Counted from the first letter of the stretch, positions 35,983-45,600 are shown. The stretch is DNA of 52,189 bases from Alistipes sp. (GCA_017555805.1 JAFZFR010000040.1:1-52189), one strand, 5' to 3'. The notes: generated by a model not told the origin, from the letters alone. Numbers and translations: made by a program.

Positions 35983-36569
35983 TGAAGTACTTAATCATTG
36001 CTCCTACCGAGAGAGAGTATCGCAACATCACTCGCGCTCTTGAGAAGAGAACCACCGAGAACCAGTATCTTGTGACCCGTTGTGGCGTGGGTAAGGCTTT
36101 GGCGGCGGCAAATACGGCGCTTGCCATTGCGCAGCTCAACGGCGAACTCAACCGCGTGGCTGTTATCGGCTATGCCGCTTCGACTCTGGGTCGCAAGCGT
36201 GGTGAGTTGGTAGCCCCTCGTGTGGCTCGCTACCACGATTGCCGCATCCCTGGCGACTTCGTTCCCGAACTCACAGACCCACACCCTCTGCTTGGTCACG
36301 ATGATGCGGTGGTGTGGACTGGCGATTCGTTTGTTGATGGCGAGATTATTGCCGATGTTAAGGCAAAGTATGGCTTGAAGTCGGGTCTTTTCGATATGGA
36401 GGCTACGGCGGTGTGTCAGGCGGCGGAGTTGTTCGACCTGCCCGTGGTGGTTATCAAGATGGTGTCGGATGTTCCCGAGGAGGGCGACAACGAGCACTCT
36501 TACGATGAGTTCGTGGACTCTCACTCCGACTTTAACCCATTCATTGATTACCTTGAGGCGTTGAAATAG
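35982..36569 (+). CDS. 5'-methylthioadenosine/S-adenosylhomocysteine nucleosidase-like protein (Pfs family)
   Basis: Members cleave adenine from S-adenosylhomocysteine and methylthioadenosine. The 195-residue product starts at the ATG overlapping the luxS stop (the frame is open 12 nt further, inside luxS). It has the nucleoside-phosphorylase fold with GVGKALAAANTALAI, FDMEATAVCQAA for ribose binding and KMVSDVPEEGDNE, whose Asp is the catalytic acid. It is shorter than E. coli MtnN (about 232) and only moderately similar, so mtnN is likely but not certain. Position after luxS strongly supports SAH cleavage. Confidence 0.85.
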   Translation: MKYLIIAPTEREYRNITRALEKRTTENQYLVTRCGVGKALAAANTALAIAQLNGELNRVAVIGYAASTLGRKRGELVAPRVARYHDCRIPGDFVPELTDPHPLLGHDDAVVWTGDSFVDGEIIADVKAKYGLKSGLFDMEATAVCQAAELFDLPVVVIKMVSDVPEEGDNEHSYDEFVDSHSDFNPFIDYLEALK

Positions 36570-36577
36570 TTTGCGCG

Positions 36578-37360
36578 ATGACTCCTGAAATTGCATACGG
36601 TCTGCTGCTCCCGTTCCTTGGAACGACATTGGGTGCGTCGATGGTCTTTCTGCTGCGCGGCGAGATGTCGTCGTGGTTGCAGAAACTCCTGCTCGGCTTC
36701 GCGTCGGGCGTGATGATTGCTGCCTCGGTGTGGTCGCTGCTCATCCCCTCGATTAATATGTCGGCGGAGTTGGGTATGGTCGAGTGGTTGCCTGCGGTGG
36801 TGGGCTTTCTGGGCGGTATGTTCTCGCTGCTTATCTTCGATAGCGTCGTTCCGCATCAGCACCTTGACTCCGATGAGCCAGAGGGTATGAAGTCGGGGCT
36901 TGGCAGGTCGGCGATGCTGGTTATGGCGGTCACGCTGCACAACATACCCGAGGGTATGGCTGTGGGCGTAGTGCTGGCGGGCGCGTTGAGCGAGAGCGCG
37001 GGCATAACATTGGCGGGTGCGCTTGCCCTGTCGGTGGGTATCGCTATCCAGAATTTTCCCGAGGGCGCGATTGTCTCAATGCCACTCAAGCAGAGCCTCA
37101 AGAGTCGCTGGAAGGCGTTTGCCTATGGTGCTGGCTCGGGTATCGTGGAGCCCATAGCGGGACTTTTGACCATATTGATGATTGATGTGATGCAACCCAT
37201 CTTGCCCTATCTCTTGGCATTTGCCGCGGGCGCAATGGTCTATGTGGTTGTCGAGGAGTTGATTCCCGAATCGCAGAGCGGTCATCACTCGAATATAGCG
37301 ACAATAGGAGTTGCACTCGGTTTTGCCCTTATGATGGTTTTGGACATCGCATTAGGATAG
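36578..37360 (+). CDS. ZIP-family divalent metal transporter
   Basis: ZIP proteins import Zn2+, Fe2+ or other metals through the inner membrane. The 260-residue product has about eight helices and the two conserved metal-site motifs HNIPEGMAVG (helix 4) and IQNFPEGAIVSMPL (helix 5), where E. coli ZupT has His in place of the Gln-Asn pair in part. A short acidic/His loop (HQHLDSDEPEG) links helices 3 and 4. It starts 8 nt after the nucleosidase stop. LuxS needs a divalent metal, so the grouping may be functional, but that is inference. Confidence 0.9.
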   Translation: MTPEIAYGLLLPFLGTTLGASMVFLLRGEMSSWLQKLLLGFASGVMIAASVWSLLIPSINMSAELGMVEWLPAVVGFLGGMFSLLIFDSVVPHQHLDSDEPEGMKSGLGRSAMLVMAVTLHNIPEGMAVGVVLAGALSESAGITLAGALALSVGIAIQNFPEGAIVSMPLKQSLKSRWKAFAYGAGSGIVEPIAGLLTILMIDVMQPILPYLLAFAAGAMVYVVVEELIPESQSGHHSNIATIGVALGFALMMVLDIALG

Positions 37361-37362
37361 AA

Positions 37363-37394
37363 AATAGGTTGCCAATCGGCAACCTATTCTTTTT
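37363..37394. terminator. Bidirectional terminator between the ZIP gene and the ispD operon
   Basis: AATAGGTTGCC (37363-37373) / GGCAACCTATT (37378-37388), a perfect 11-bp stem with loop AATC, then CTTTTT on the plus strand and TTCT on the minus strand. Confidence 0.9.
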
Positions 37395-37944
37395 ATATCG
37401 CTTCCTGAACTTCCTCCTTCTCGGCCTCCTCGTCCTGCTCCTGGCAGAGCGCCTTGGCTTGCAGGATGGTGTTTATCAGGTTGTCGGCTTCGCGGCACGA
37501 AACGATTGTGCGCGAGTCGTAGATGTCGGTAATCTCCACGAAGTTATCCCACTCCGAAGCGTAGATTGTCACAATCTCAAACTGCTTCAAATCGAGGTAT
37601 TTGCCATAATAACCGAAGAATCCCGCAGCGCCAAACAATCTAATCACCCAGCGCATCTCCCTTGGCTCCATCTTACGCATCGAGGCTATCTCGCGCACAT
37701 CAAACTCGGTGATGTCGCAGACGCATTGTATCTCCACGCGGTCGTCAAGCAATACTATGCGGCGGGGGATGGAGAGCACCATCAGTCCCACGAGCGCCGC
37801 CATAAATGAGAGAAACCACGCCGAGAAGAAACCTCCCGTGTAGAGCAGGTATAGCGCCACCGCGATGAGCAACACGCCGATGAGCGTGAATGCCGTCGAG
37901 AGTTTTGTTCGGCGGTTGAAATTATAACTAAAACTGCGTATCAT
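37393..37944 (-). CDS. Small membrane protein with a PH-like cytoplasmic domain, function unknown
   Basis: From the ATG at 37944 the product is 183 residues; a start 15 nt upstream is possible but overlaps ispD more. Two membrane helices (about 15-35 and 41-58) are followed by a beta-rich domain, PRRIVLLDDRVEIQCVCDIT and later DNFVEITDIYDSR, resembling small bacterial PH-like domains. The tail is very acidic (QEQDEEAEKEEVQEA). I do not recognise a named family with confidence. It overlaps the end of ispD by 17 nt and is the last gene of the M23-YhbP-ispD unit. Confidence 0.6.
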   Translation of the reverse strand: MIRSFSYNFNRRTKLSTAFTLIGVLLIAVALYLLYTGGFFSAWFLSFMAALVGLMVLSIPRRIVLLDDRVEIQCVCDITEFDVREIASMRKMEPREMRWVIRLFGAAGFFGYYGKYLDLKQFEIVTIYASEWDNFVEITDIYDSRTIVSCREADNLINTILQAKALCQEQDEEAEKEEVQEAI

Positions 37945-38617
37945 TCTCCTGGGCGGCAATTATCGCCTCGGCAATCGTAATGTCCGAAGGCGTGGTGATT
38001 TTGATGTTTTCGCGCTCACCCTCGATGAGCGTGATAGTGTGACCCGCAGCCTCCATCACCGATGCATCGTCGGTAAACGATGCCGAGAATGGTTGCTCGT
38101 ACGCCTGGCGCAGAGCCTCGGCAGAGAAGCATTGTGGGGTCTGTATCATTCGCAGCAACGAGCGGTCGATGATGCGTGAGCCCTCGCCCTCGATGATGCG
38201 GTAGGAGTCGGCAGGCGCAACGGCTGGGATGACGGCGTTGTGGTTCTCGCCCTCGAGCACCAACTTGATAATCAACTTCTTTGATACAAGTGGGCGTACA
38301 CCATCGTGGATGGCGATGGTCTCAACATCTGCGCCAAGAGCCTCGATGCCGTTCTTTACGGAATGAAAACGCTCCGCTCCGCCCGTTGCAATCTTATGTT
38401 GTGCGATGTCGAAACGAGCGGCGATGTTACGCCACAACTCGATATGCTCGGCTGGCAACACCACAACAATCTCCGCCGCTGGCAACGCCTCGCGCATACG
38501 GTTGATTGTTCTGCCCAGAATAGGCATATTGCCCAGCATCATAAACTGCTTTGGCAGCGCAGCGCCCATACGGCGTCCCGAGCCACCAGCCACTATCACT
38601 ACTCCTGTTTTTGCCAT
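37928..38617 (-). CDS. ispD: 2-C-methyl-D-erythritol 4-phosphate cytidylyltransferase
   Basis: IspD attaches CMP to methylerythritol phosphate in the non-mevalonate isoprenoid pathway. The 229-residue product has the nucleotidyltransferase start VIVAGGSGRRMGAALPKQF, GGAERFHSVKNGI, AIHDGVRPLVS with the metal-binding Asp, and IQTPQCFSAE, and ends ENIKITTPSDITIAEAII. All are standard for the family. It overlaps the upstream YhbP-like gene by 19 nt. Confidence 0.96.
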   Translation of the reverse strand: MAKTGVVIVAGGSGRRMGAALPKQFMMLGNMPILGRTINRMREALPAAEIVVVLPAEHIELWRNIAARFDIAQHKIATGGAERFHSVKNGIEALGADVETIAIHDGVRPLVSKKLIIKLVLEGENHNAVIPAVAPADSYRIIEGEGSRIIDRSLLRMIQTPQCFSAEALRQAYEQPFSASFTDDASVMEAAGHTITLIEGERENIKITTPSDITIAEAIIAAQENDTQF

Positions 38618-39018
38618 ATCAGTTTCTTCCCAAATCCGAGTCTGTTATCGGTAAGTTTCATAAAGTCGGCCTCGATGCGCCACAGCGTGAGGTCAGCAAC
38701 GGCGGCATAGGGAAAACTCTTGATGTAAGCCATCTTGTCGCCCTCCTTGGCGGGCATCACCGTGCCCGTGATTTGCAGACCCTGCACCTTGCCTACGGTG
38801 CGAGTTTCGAGCACCACAGATGCAGCCACGCGAGGGTTTGCCAACATCATCTCGCCGTGAAGAGTGGTCTTGTCGGATGTAAAGACAAACGCCTGCTCAT
38901 CAGCGCGGTAGGCGAAGAATGCGTTGCAGCAGTAGGGCGCACCATCTTTGGTTGCCGTGGCGAGCGTCAGCACATGGTGCTCGTCGATAAATGCTGCTAT
39001 CTTTTGTAAATTATCCAT
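38599..39018 (-). CDS. YhbP/UPF0306-like flavin-fold (split-barrel) protein
   Basis: The 139-residue protein has the pyridoxamine-phosphate-oxidase-like split barrel: HHVLTLATATKDGAPYCCNAFFAY at the N-terminus and a C-terminal TDNRLGFGKKLIW that matches the end of E. coli YhbP closely. Members may bind FMN or F420-type cofactors, but no reaction is known for YhbP. It begins 1 nt after the M23 lipoprotein gene and overlaps ispD, so all are coexpressed. Confidence 0.85.
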   Translation of the reverse strand: MDNLQKIAAFIDEHHVLTLATATKDGAPYCCNAFFAYRADEQAFVFTSDKTTLHGEMMLANPRVAASVVLETRTVGKVQGLQITGTVMPAKEGDKMAYIKSFPYAAVADLTLWRIEADFMKLTDNRLGFGKKLIWQKQE

Positions 39019-39019
39019 C

Positions 39020-40357
39020 TTACTTCCTCTTTTTTGAGCTCTTCTCCTCCTTTGTCTCTACCTCCTCGGCGGGAGCGCTCTCGTTTGCGACGGGCGCTAC
39101 CACAACGCTGTCGAGTTGGGTGACAATCATATCGGGCGTAGCCGTGCCGTTGAGTTCGGCAATGACGCGGTCACGAATATGCTCGAATGCCGCTCTGTTC
39201 TCCTTCTTGATTGGCTCGGCGGGCTCTTGTGGCACCTTGAGTGGGTCGATGTTCACGCCATTCTTCCAGATGCGGTAGTCGAGGTGAGGACCCGTAGATG
39301 TACCAGTGCTACCCACATAACCGATGAGTTCGCCCTGTCGTACGCGTGAGCCCTGCTTGATGCCCTTGGCGAAGCGACTCAAGTGGAGGTATCCCGTCAC
39401 GAGGTTGCCAGCGTGCTTGATTTTCAGCGTGTTTCCGCCTCCGCCACCCCAGCCTTTGAAGGTGACAACACCATCCGCTACGGCGTGTACTGGTGTGCCC
39501 GTAGGTGCGGCGTAATCGACGCCCAGGTGAGGACGATATACGCGGTGTACGGGGTGAAGTCGTGCGCGTGAGAAGCGCGAACTGATGCGCGAGAACTTAA
39601 GTGGCGCTTTCAACAACTGCTTACGCAGCGAAGCACCATCCTGTTCCCAGTATTGTATCTTGTCATCCTGCTTGAATGGGATGGCATAGACATCCTTGCC
39701 CGCATGGTTGAACTTCGCGCCCCAGATGCGACCGATGCCAACCGATACGGTGTCGATAAGTTTCTCGTCGTAGATTACGGTGAAGTGGTCGCCCTTCTGG
39801 ATGCCGAAGAAATCGACTGTCCACTGGTATATATCCTCCAACTCTGCCGCCAGCGAGTATGGCAGGCTGTCGCGCATAATAGCGCCCCAGAGCGACGATT
39901 CGATGGTCGAAGAGCGCATCTGTCGGCGGATGGTGACATCCTTCTCTCCCTTGGTTACGGTGAGTGAGTCGCCCTTGAAACCGAATACCACATACTCGAT
40001 GATATCCTTCTCATATACAAGATAATCGAGTCTGTCGCCCGCCACCGAATCCTCGGCGATAAATGCTGTGTAGGGGCGGTCGGCGCGAATCTGCTTGAGT
40101 GGGAAAATATCCTTTGCCGCCTTGTCCAACTTGTCGATTGTGACGGCCGAGATGCCATATTTCGAGAGGATTTGACCCATAGTCTCGCCTCGACCTACTG
40201 AGTCGGTCTGGAGTCGGTAGTCGTCGGCGATGATGCCAAAAAGTATTGTTGGTTGCTTCTCAACCTCCTCGGTGGGTGTGGTCGCAGAGCCACCCTTACA
40301 CGCTGTGAGGGCGACGAAAAGCGATAGTGTCAGTGTTGTAAGTATAAATCTTTTCAT
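39020..40357 (-). CDS. M23-family peptidoglycan endopeptidase-like lipoprotein
   Basis: From the ATG at 40357 the product is 445 residues, beginning with a lipoprotein signal (MKRFILTTLTLSLFVALTAC, lipobox LTAC). The longer open frame to 40528 runs through the promoter and has no signal character. A LysM/OapA-like region follows (GRGETMGQILSKYGIS, about 50-95), then a C-terminal M23 domain (about 290-400) with HLGVDYAAPTGTPV holding two zinc ligands and GYLHLSRF. The last motif reads GPHLDYRIW where many peptidases have HLH, so the third zinc ligand is Asp or the protein is a regulator. Likely role is cell-wall remodelling from the inner face of the outer membrane or the inner membrane. Confidence 0.87.
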   Translation of the reverse strand: MKRFILTTLTLSLFVALTACKGGSATTPTEEVEKQPTILFGIIADDYRLQTDSVGRGETMGQILSKYGISAVTIDKLDKAAKDIFPLKQIRADRPYTAFIAEDSVAGDRLDYLVYEKDIIEYVVFGFKGDSLTVTKGEKDVTIRRQMRSSTIESSLWGAIMRDSLPYSLAAELEDIYQWTVDFFGIQKGDHFTVIYDEKLIDTVSVGIGRIWGAKFNHAGKDVYAIPFKQDDKIQYWEQDGASLRKQLLKAPLKFSRISSRFSRARLHPVHRVYRPHLGVDYAAPTGTPVHAVADGVVTFKGWGGGGGNTLKIKHAGNLVTGYLHLSRFAKGIKQGSRVRQGELIGYVGSTGTSTGPHLDYRIWKNGVNIDPLKVPQEPAEPIKKENRAAFEHIRDRVIAELNGTATPDMIVTQLDSVVVAPVANESAPAEEVETKEEKSSKKRK

Positions 40358-40364
40358 AGTCACG

Positions 40365-40372
40365 CAAAAATA
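40365..40372 (-). promoter_or_regulatory. Promoter of the M23 lipoprotein operon, -7 box
   Basis: The minus strand reads TATTTTTG, a TAnnTTTG match just 8 nt before the ATG, which would give a very short or nearly absent leader. No -33 box is clear. Confidence 0.35.
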
Positions 40373-40445
40373 CGCAAAATATCCAACAAATGGGAAACTT
40401 GGCAAGTTAAATGATGTTAAATAATTAAAAAAAACATCTAAATGG

Positions 40446-40476
40446 TTGTTTTCTAAATAATAAATGGTTATCTTTG
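40446..40476 (+). promoter_or_regulatory. lpxK promoter
   Basis: TTG (40446-40448), 20-bp spacer, TATCTTTG (40469-40476), predicting a leader of about 60 nt before the ATG at 40544. Confidence 0.75.
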
Positions 40477-40543
40477 ACCAAATTGTATAGGTGCCTGACT
40501 GCGGTTGTGGTTGGGCGTGTAGCGGCAAAGAGGCCTTGATGAT

Positions 40544-41611
40544 ATGAAGTTAATACTCAAATTGATATCGTATATTTACCGATTGGTGATTTCCATTCGC
40601 CATTGGTTGTTCGATTGTGGCTTCCTGAAGAGTCACTCGTTCAAGACTCCTATCATCTGTGTGGGCAACATCACTGTGGGCGGTACGGGCAAGACGCCGA
40701 CTGCCGAGATGATTATCGAGAATATGACCCCTTACTATCGCGTGGCGCTCCTCTCGCGAGGTTATGGACGCCGCACGAAGGGTTATATGGAGGTGAGCCC
40801 AAACTCATCCTACCGAGATGTGGGCGACGAGCCGTTGCAGATTAAACTCAAATATCCCGAGACACTTGTTGTGGTGTGCGAGAAGCGCGTGGATGCCATC
40901 CGCAGAATCGAGGCGGAGCACCCAGAAATCAACCTCATCGTGATGGATGACGGCTTCCAGCACCGCTATGTCGATCCCCGCATAAATGTGATTATCATCG
41001 ACTCTACGCGCTCTATTTTCGAGGATGATTTTCTTCCCGCGGGCTCGCTGCGCGATAAGGTCGAGGCGTTGGATAGAGCGCATTACTTCATCGTGACAAA
41101 ATGTCCGCTCGGTATGTCGCCGCTCGACCAGCGCATCTGGCGCAAGGGTTTGCTGAACTACGCTTATCAGCGCATCTACTTCACGCAGGTAGTGCCTACC
41201 GAGGCGGTGTCGCCATTCTTCCCCGAGAATAGATTGGAGAAGGGCTCGGAGGTGATTGTGATGTCGGGTATCGGCAATCCAAAGGCCTTTGTGAAGGGCG
41301 TGAGAAGGGAGTATAAGGTTGTGTCGAAGATGATTTTGCCCGACCACCATGTCTATACGGTGGCGGATTTGAATCGTCTGGTGGCGCTCTTTGAGAAGTA
41401 TCCTAACGCCAAGTTGCTCACAACCGAGAAGGATGCCGTTAAGTTGCGCCGCAGTAAGAAGGTGCCCGTGATTATCCGCGAGAGGATGTTCTATCAGCCT
41501 TTGAAGGTGGAGTTCCTGGAGGGCTCTGATTCCGATTTCTTCAGCACTCTGAAGGATGATTTGGACGGCAAGATTCACCTTGGCGACCTGAAAATTGATG
41601 GAGAAGAGTAG
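40544..41611 (+). CDS. lpxK: Tetraacyldisaccharide 4'-kinase
   Basis: LpxK phosphorylates the 4' position of the lipid A disaccharide at the inner membrane. The 355-residue product has an N-terminal hydrophobic helix (about 1-25), the P-loop GNITVGGTGKTP (41-52), SRGYGR, the DDGFQHR motif characteristic of LpxK and a C-terminal LTTEKDAVKLR segment. It indicates a Gram-negative envelope with lipid A. It is followed by ssb 19 nt downstream. Confidence 0.95.
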   Translation: MKLILKLISYIYRLVISIRHWLFDCGFLKSHSFKTPIICVGNITVGGTGKTPTAEMIIENMTPYYRVALLSRGYGRRTKGYMEVSPNSSYRDVGDEPLQIKLKYPETLVVVCEKRVDAIRRIEAEHPEINLIVMDDGFQHRYVDPRINVIIIDSTRSIFEDDFLPAGSLRDKVEALDRAHYFIVTKCPLGMSPLDQRIWRKGLLNYAYQRIYFTQVVPTEAVSPFFPENRLEKGSEVIVMSGIGNPKAFVKGVRREYKVVSKMILPDHHVYTVADLNRLVALFEKYPNAKLLTTEKDAVKLRRSKKVPVIIRERMFYQPLKVEFLEGSDSDFFSTLKDDLDGKIHLGDLKIDGEE

Positions 41612-41630
41612 ATTAAAATAAAGTTTAGAT

Positions 41631-42104
41631 ATGATTAATAAGGTAATTTTAGTAGGAAATGTAGGTATTGACCCCGAGGTGCGTACCACCGAGTCGGGCG
41701 TTAAGGTTGCGCGCGTGCGTTTGGCAACATCAGAGCGTTATGTAGATAAGCAGAGCGGCGAGCGCAAGGAGCTCACCGAGTGGCACACTATCACTTTGTG
41801 GCGTGGTTTGGCGGATGTTGTTGATCGCTATGTACACAAGGGTTCGCAGATTTATGTTGAGGGTCGCCTCCGTACACGCGAGTGGGTTGATAAGGATCAG
41901 GTGAAGCGTTACACAACCGAGATTCTCGCTGACAATATGCAACTTTTGGGTAGTCGCAGCGACAACAACGGCGGTCAGGCATCTGCACCAGCCGCAGCGC
42001 CCGCAGCACCAGCATATCAGCAGCCAGCGCAATCTTATCAGGCGCCAGCCGCACCTGCTGCTATTCCAACTGCGCAGGAGGATCCAGATGATTTACCATT
42101 TTAG
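41631..42104 (+). CDS. ssb: Single-stranded DNA-binding protein
   Basis: SSB coats single-stranded DNA in replication and repair. The 157-residue product has an N-terminal OB fold (about 1-108, NKVILVGNVGIDPEVRTTESG, with YVEGRLRTREW), a flexible Ala/Pro/Gln linker, and the acidic partner-binding tip ending DDLPF. All parts of a functional tetrameric SSB are present. It shares the lpxK transcript and is closed by a strong hairpin. Confidence 0.96.
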   Translation: MINKVILVGNVGIDPEVRTTESGVKVARVRLATSERYVDKQSGERKELTEWHTITLWRGLADVVDRYVHKGSQIYVEGRLRTREWVDKDQVKRYTTEILADNMQLLGSRSDNNGGQASAPAAAPAAPAYQQPAQSYQAPAAPAAIPTAQEDPDDLPF

Positions 42105-42109
42105 GACAA

Positions 42110-42146
42110 AAAGAAAAGTCGCTGATTTCAGCGACTTTTCTTTTAT
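42110..42146. terminator. Bidirectional terminator between ssb and the dCMP deaminase gene
   Basis: AAAAGTCGCTG / CAGCGACTTTT stem with loop ATTT, followed by CTTTT on the plus strand and TTTTTGT on the minus strand. Confidence 0.9.
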
Positions 42147-42160
42147 CTTTATTTCGCGAA

Positions 42161-42595
42161 CTACTCCTCCTCGCGCTTGACGCACTCGATGCCGACGCGC
42201 TTCAGGAGGTTGAGTCCATCCTCCGAGCGGTAGTCGTCGAGATATACAACGCGCTTGATACCCGCCTGGATAATCAACTTTGAGCACTCGATGCAGGGCG
42301 CAGCCGTGATGTAGAGCGTCGCTCCATCGCAGTTGTTTGCGCTCTTGGCAACCTTGGTGATTGCGTTTGCCTCGGCGTGAAGTACATAGGGCTTTGTCTT
42401 GCCCGTAACCTCATCCTCGCAGATATTCTCAAAACCCGATGGCGTGCCGTTGTAGCCATCCGAGATAATCATCTTATCCTTGACAATCAGCGCTCCCACC
42501 TGACGGCGCACGCAGTATGAGTTCTCTGCCCAGATGCGCGCCATACGCAGATAGCGCGAGTCCAATTGTCGAAGCTTCTCCTCTTCGTATCCCAT
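42161..42595 (-). CDS. dCMP deaminase-family protein
   Basis: These enzymes convert dCMP to dUMP for thymidylate synthesis. The 144-residue product has the zinc His in LHAEANAIT, the PCIECSKLI Cys-x-x-Cys motif, and the family N-terminal part with an extra metal or structural Cys region (RQVGALIVKDKMIISDGYNGTPSGFENICED). It lies 41 nt after secA across a GC-rich hairpin. The comEB-type enzymes of Gram-positives belong here; no competence role is implied. Confidence 0.9.
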   Translation of the reverse strand: MGYEEEKLRQLDSRYLRMARIWAENSYCVRRQVGALIVKDKMIISDGYNGTPSGFENICEDEVTGKTKPYVLHAEANAITKVAKSANNCDGATLYITAAPCIECSKLIIQAGIKRVVYLDDYRSEDGLNLLKRVGIECVKREEE

Positions 42596-42611
42596 TTCAA
42601 GAGTATATTTT

Positions 42612-42631
42612 GGGGCGGACAGCGCCGCCCC
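42612..42631 (-). other. Intercistronic hairpin between secA and the dCMP deaminase gene
   Basis: GGGGCGG (42612-42618) / CCGCCCC (42625-42631) with a 6-nt loop begins 5 nt after the secA stop codon. It has no T-run on the minus strand (it is followed by AAAATATAC), so it is not a standard terminator. It may protect the secA mRNA 3' end or lower read-through. Confidence 0.6.
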
Positions 42632-42636
42632 GATTA

Positions 42637-45600
42637 TTACATATTCTTACCGTGGCAGTGCTTGTACTTCTTGCCGCTACCGCAAGGGCAGAGGTCGTTA
42701 CGACCCACTTTCTTCTCAACCTTGATAGGTGCTGGCTTGCTCTTCTCGCCCTGACCAGCCGCCGCAGCCGCCGCCATACGAGATGCCTGAAGTTTGTTCA
42801 CATCCACCTTCGCCTGCTGGCGACGCTCCTGCTGAACGCTCTGTGGGTTGTTCTCGCGTGTTGGGATGTATGACTTGTTCAACACTGCAAGTGCATCGCG
42901 GTTCACCTTCTCGAGCATCTTCGCAAAGAGGTTGTAAGACTCCAGTTTGTAAATCAACAATGGGTCCTTCTGCTCGTAGGTAGCGTTCTGTACGCTCTGG
43001 CGCAACTCATCCATCTCGCGCAGGTGCTCACGCCAAGCATCGTCGATAGTCGTGAAGAGCACAATCTTCGAGAATGCCTTGTAAATCTCTGCACCATCGG
43101 TATCCTTGCAACGCTGCAACTCAACTGGCACATGGAAGCCCAGGTGACCATCGGTGATAGGGAAGTGGATGACGCGGTCCATCTGGTGCTCGTTATCCTT
43201 GTAGATAGCCTCCATAGTTGTGCGAACGGTGTCGGCAACAGCCTTCTGGCGGCGAGCAAAGAGCGTGCGCATATCCTCTACAATCATCTCCACGAGCTGC
43301 GCTGGCTTTGCAGAGTTATATGTCGCCTCATCGAACGATGGCTGGAGAGCCACCTCGCGGATAAGGTCGTAAGTAGCGTTCTCGTAGTCCACGCCATCGT
43401 GCTCGCGAACGAAGCCCTCGGCGTAGTCGTACATAATGTTGTTGAGGTCAATCTCAATCTGCTCACCGTAGAGCGCGTGGCGACGACGAGTGTAGATAAC
43501 CTCACGCTGTGAGTTCATCACATCATCATACTCGAGCAGGCGCTTACGCACACCAAAATGGTTCTCCTCGACCTTCTTCTGTGCACGCTCGATGGCGTTG
43601 GTCATAATCGAGGCCTGGATAACCTCGCCCTCCTCGATGCCCATACGGTCCATGATGGCAGCGATACGCTCTGAGCCGAACAGGCGCATCAGGTTGTCCT
43701 CCAACGATACGAAGAACTGTGAAGAACCTGGGTCACCCTGACGACCTGCACGACCGCGCAACTGACGATCCACGCGACGGCTCTCGTGGCGCTCCGTACC
43801 GATGATGGCAAGACCACCCGCAGCCTTTGCCTCTGGCGAGAGTTTGATGTCGGTACCACGACCCGCCATGTTGGTGGCGATGGTAACCTGACCCACGCGA
43901 CCAGCCTCGGCAACAATCTGCGCCTCCAACTGGTGCTGCTTTGCGTTCAACACATTATGCTTGATGCCGCGCAACTTAAGCATACGGCTCAATAACTCTG
44001 AAATCTCGACCGATGTAGTACCCACCAAGACTGGGCGCTTTGCCTCCACCAGGCGTACAATCTCCTCGATTACGGCGTTGTACTTCTCGCGCATAGTCTT
44101 GTAAACCAAGTCCTCGCGGTCGTCGCGGACTACTGGGCGGTTTGTTGGAATCACAACAACATCCAACTTGTAGATGTTCCAGAACTCTGATGCCTCGGTC
44201 TCGGCGGTACCTGTCATACCCGCTAACTTGTGGTACATACGGAAGTAGTTCTGCAATGTGATAGTTGCGAATGTCTGCGTAGCAGCCTCCACCTTCACGC
44301 GCTCCTTCGCCTCGATAGCTTGATGCAAGCCATCCGAGTAGCGGCGTCCGTCGAGGATACGACCAGTCTGCTCATCGACAATCTTCACCTTGTTGTCCAT
44401 CACCACATACTCCACATCCTTCTCGAACATTGAGTATGCCTTCAGGAGCTGGTTTACGGTGTGTACGCGCTCTGACTTAATAGAGTAGTCGTTGATAATC
44501 TCATCCTTCTTCTGCGCCTTCTCCTCTGGTGTAAGACCGCTCTTCTCCAACTCGGCTACCTCGCTGCCGATGTCAGGCAACACGAAGAAACGCTCCTCGT
44601 TGAAGTACTTTGACAACACCTCGTGACCCTTGTCGGTAAGCTCCACCGAGTTCATCTTCTCGTCGATAACGAAGTAGAGGTCATCGGTAATCTCGTGCAT
44701 ACGGCGGTTGTTGTCCTGCATATAGACATTCTCGGTCTTCTGGAACTGCACCTTGATGCCCTGCTCCGAGAGGAACTTGATGATAGGCTTATACTTTGGC
44801 AGACCCTTGTGAGCACGATAGAGCAGGATACCTCCCTCCTCTGGTTTGCCCTCGGCGAAGAGTTTGCGCGCCTCGGCAACGAGCGAAGTCACAAAGTTCT
44901 TCTGGAGGTTGTAGAGGTGCTCGATTGATGGGCGGTAGTTCTCGAACATCTGGTCATCACCCTTTGGCACTGGACCAGAGATGATGAGCGGAGTACGAGC
45001 GTCGTCAATCAATACCGAATCGACCTCATCGACGATTGCGTAGTGGTGCTTGCGCTGTACCAAATCCTTTGGCGATGATGCCATATTGTCGCGCAGGTAG
45101 TCGAAGCCATACTCGTTGTTTGTACCGAATGTGATGTCGGCGAGGTATGCCTTGCGGCGAGCCTCCGAGTTTGGCTGGTGCTTGTCGATGCAATCCACCG
45201 ACAGACCGTGGAACTCATACATAGGACCCATCCACTCCGAGTCACGGCGTGCCAGGTAGTCGTTCACTGTCACAACATGCACACCCTTGCGAGCCAACGC
45301 GTTCAAGAATACTGGCAGGGTAGCCACCAAGGTCTTACCCTCACCCGTAGCCATCTCGGCAATCTTACCCTTGTGGAGTACAACACCACCGAAGAGCTGT
45401 ACATCGTAGTGTACCATCTCCCACTTGATGTCGTTACCGCCCGCAGTCCAGTGTGTGGCGTAGAGAGCCTTGTCGCCCTCGATAGTCACGAAGTCCTTGT
45501 GGGCTGCGAGGTTGCGGTCGAAGTCGTTTGCTGTAACCTCCACCACCTCGTTCTGGGTGAATCGGCGAGCCGTATCCTTCATAATGGCGAAAGCCTCGGG

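Noticed and set aside
40358-40528. N-terminal extension of the M23 protein
   Set aside because: The extra 57 residues hide the lipoprotein signal and overlap the lpxK and M23 promoter region.
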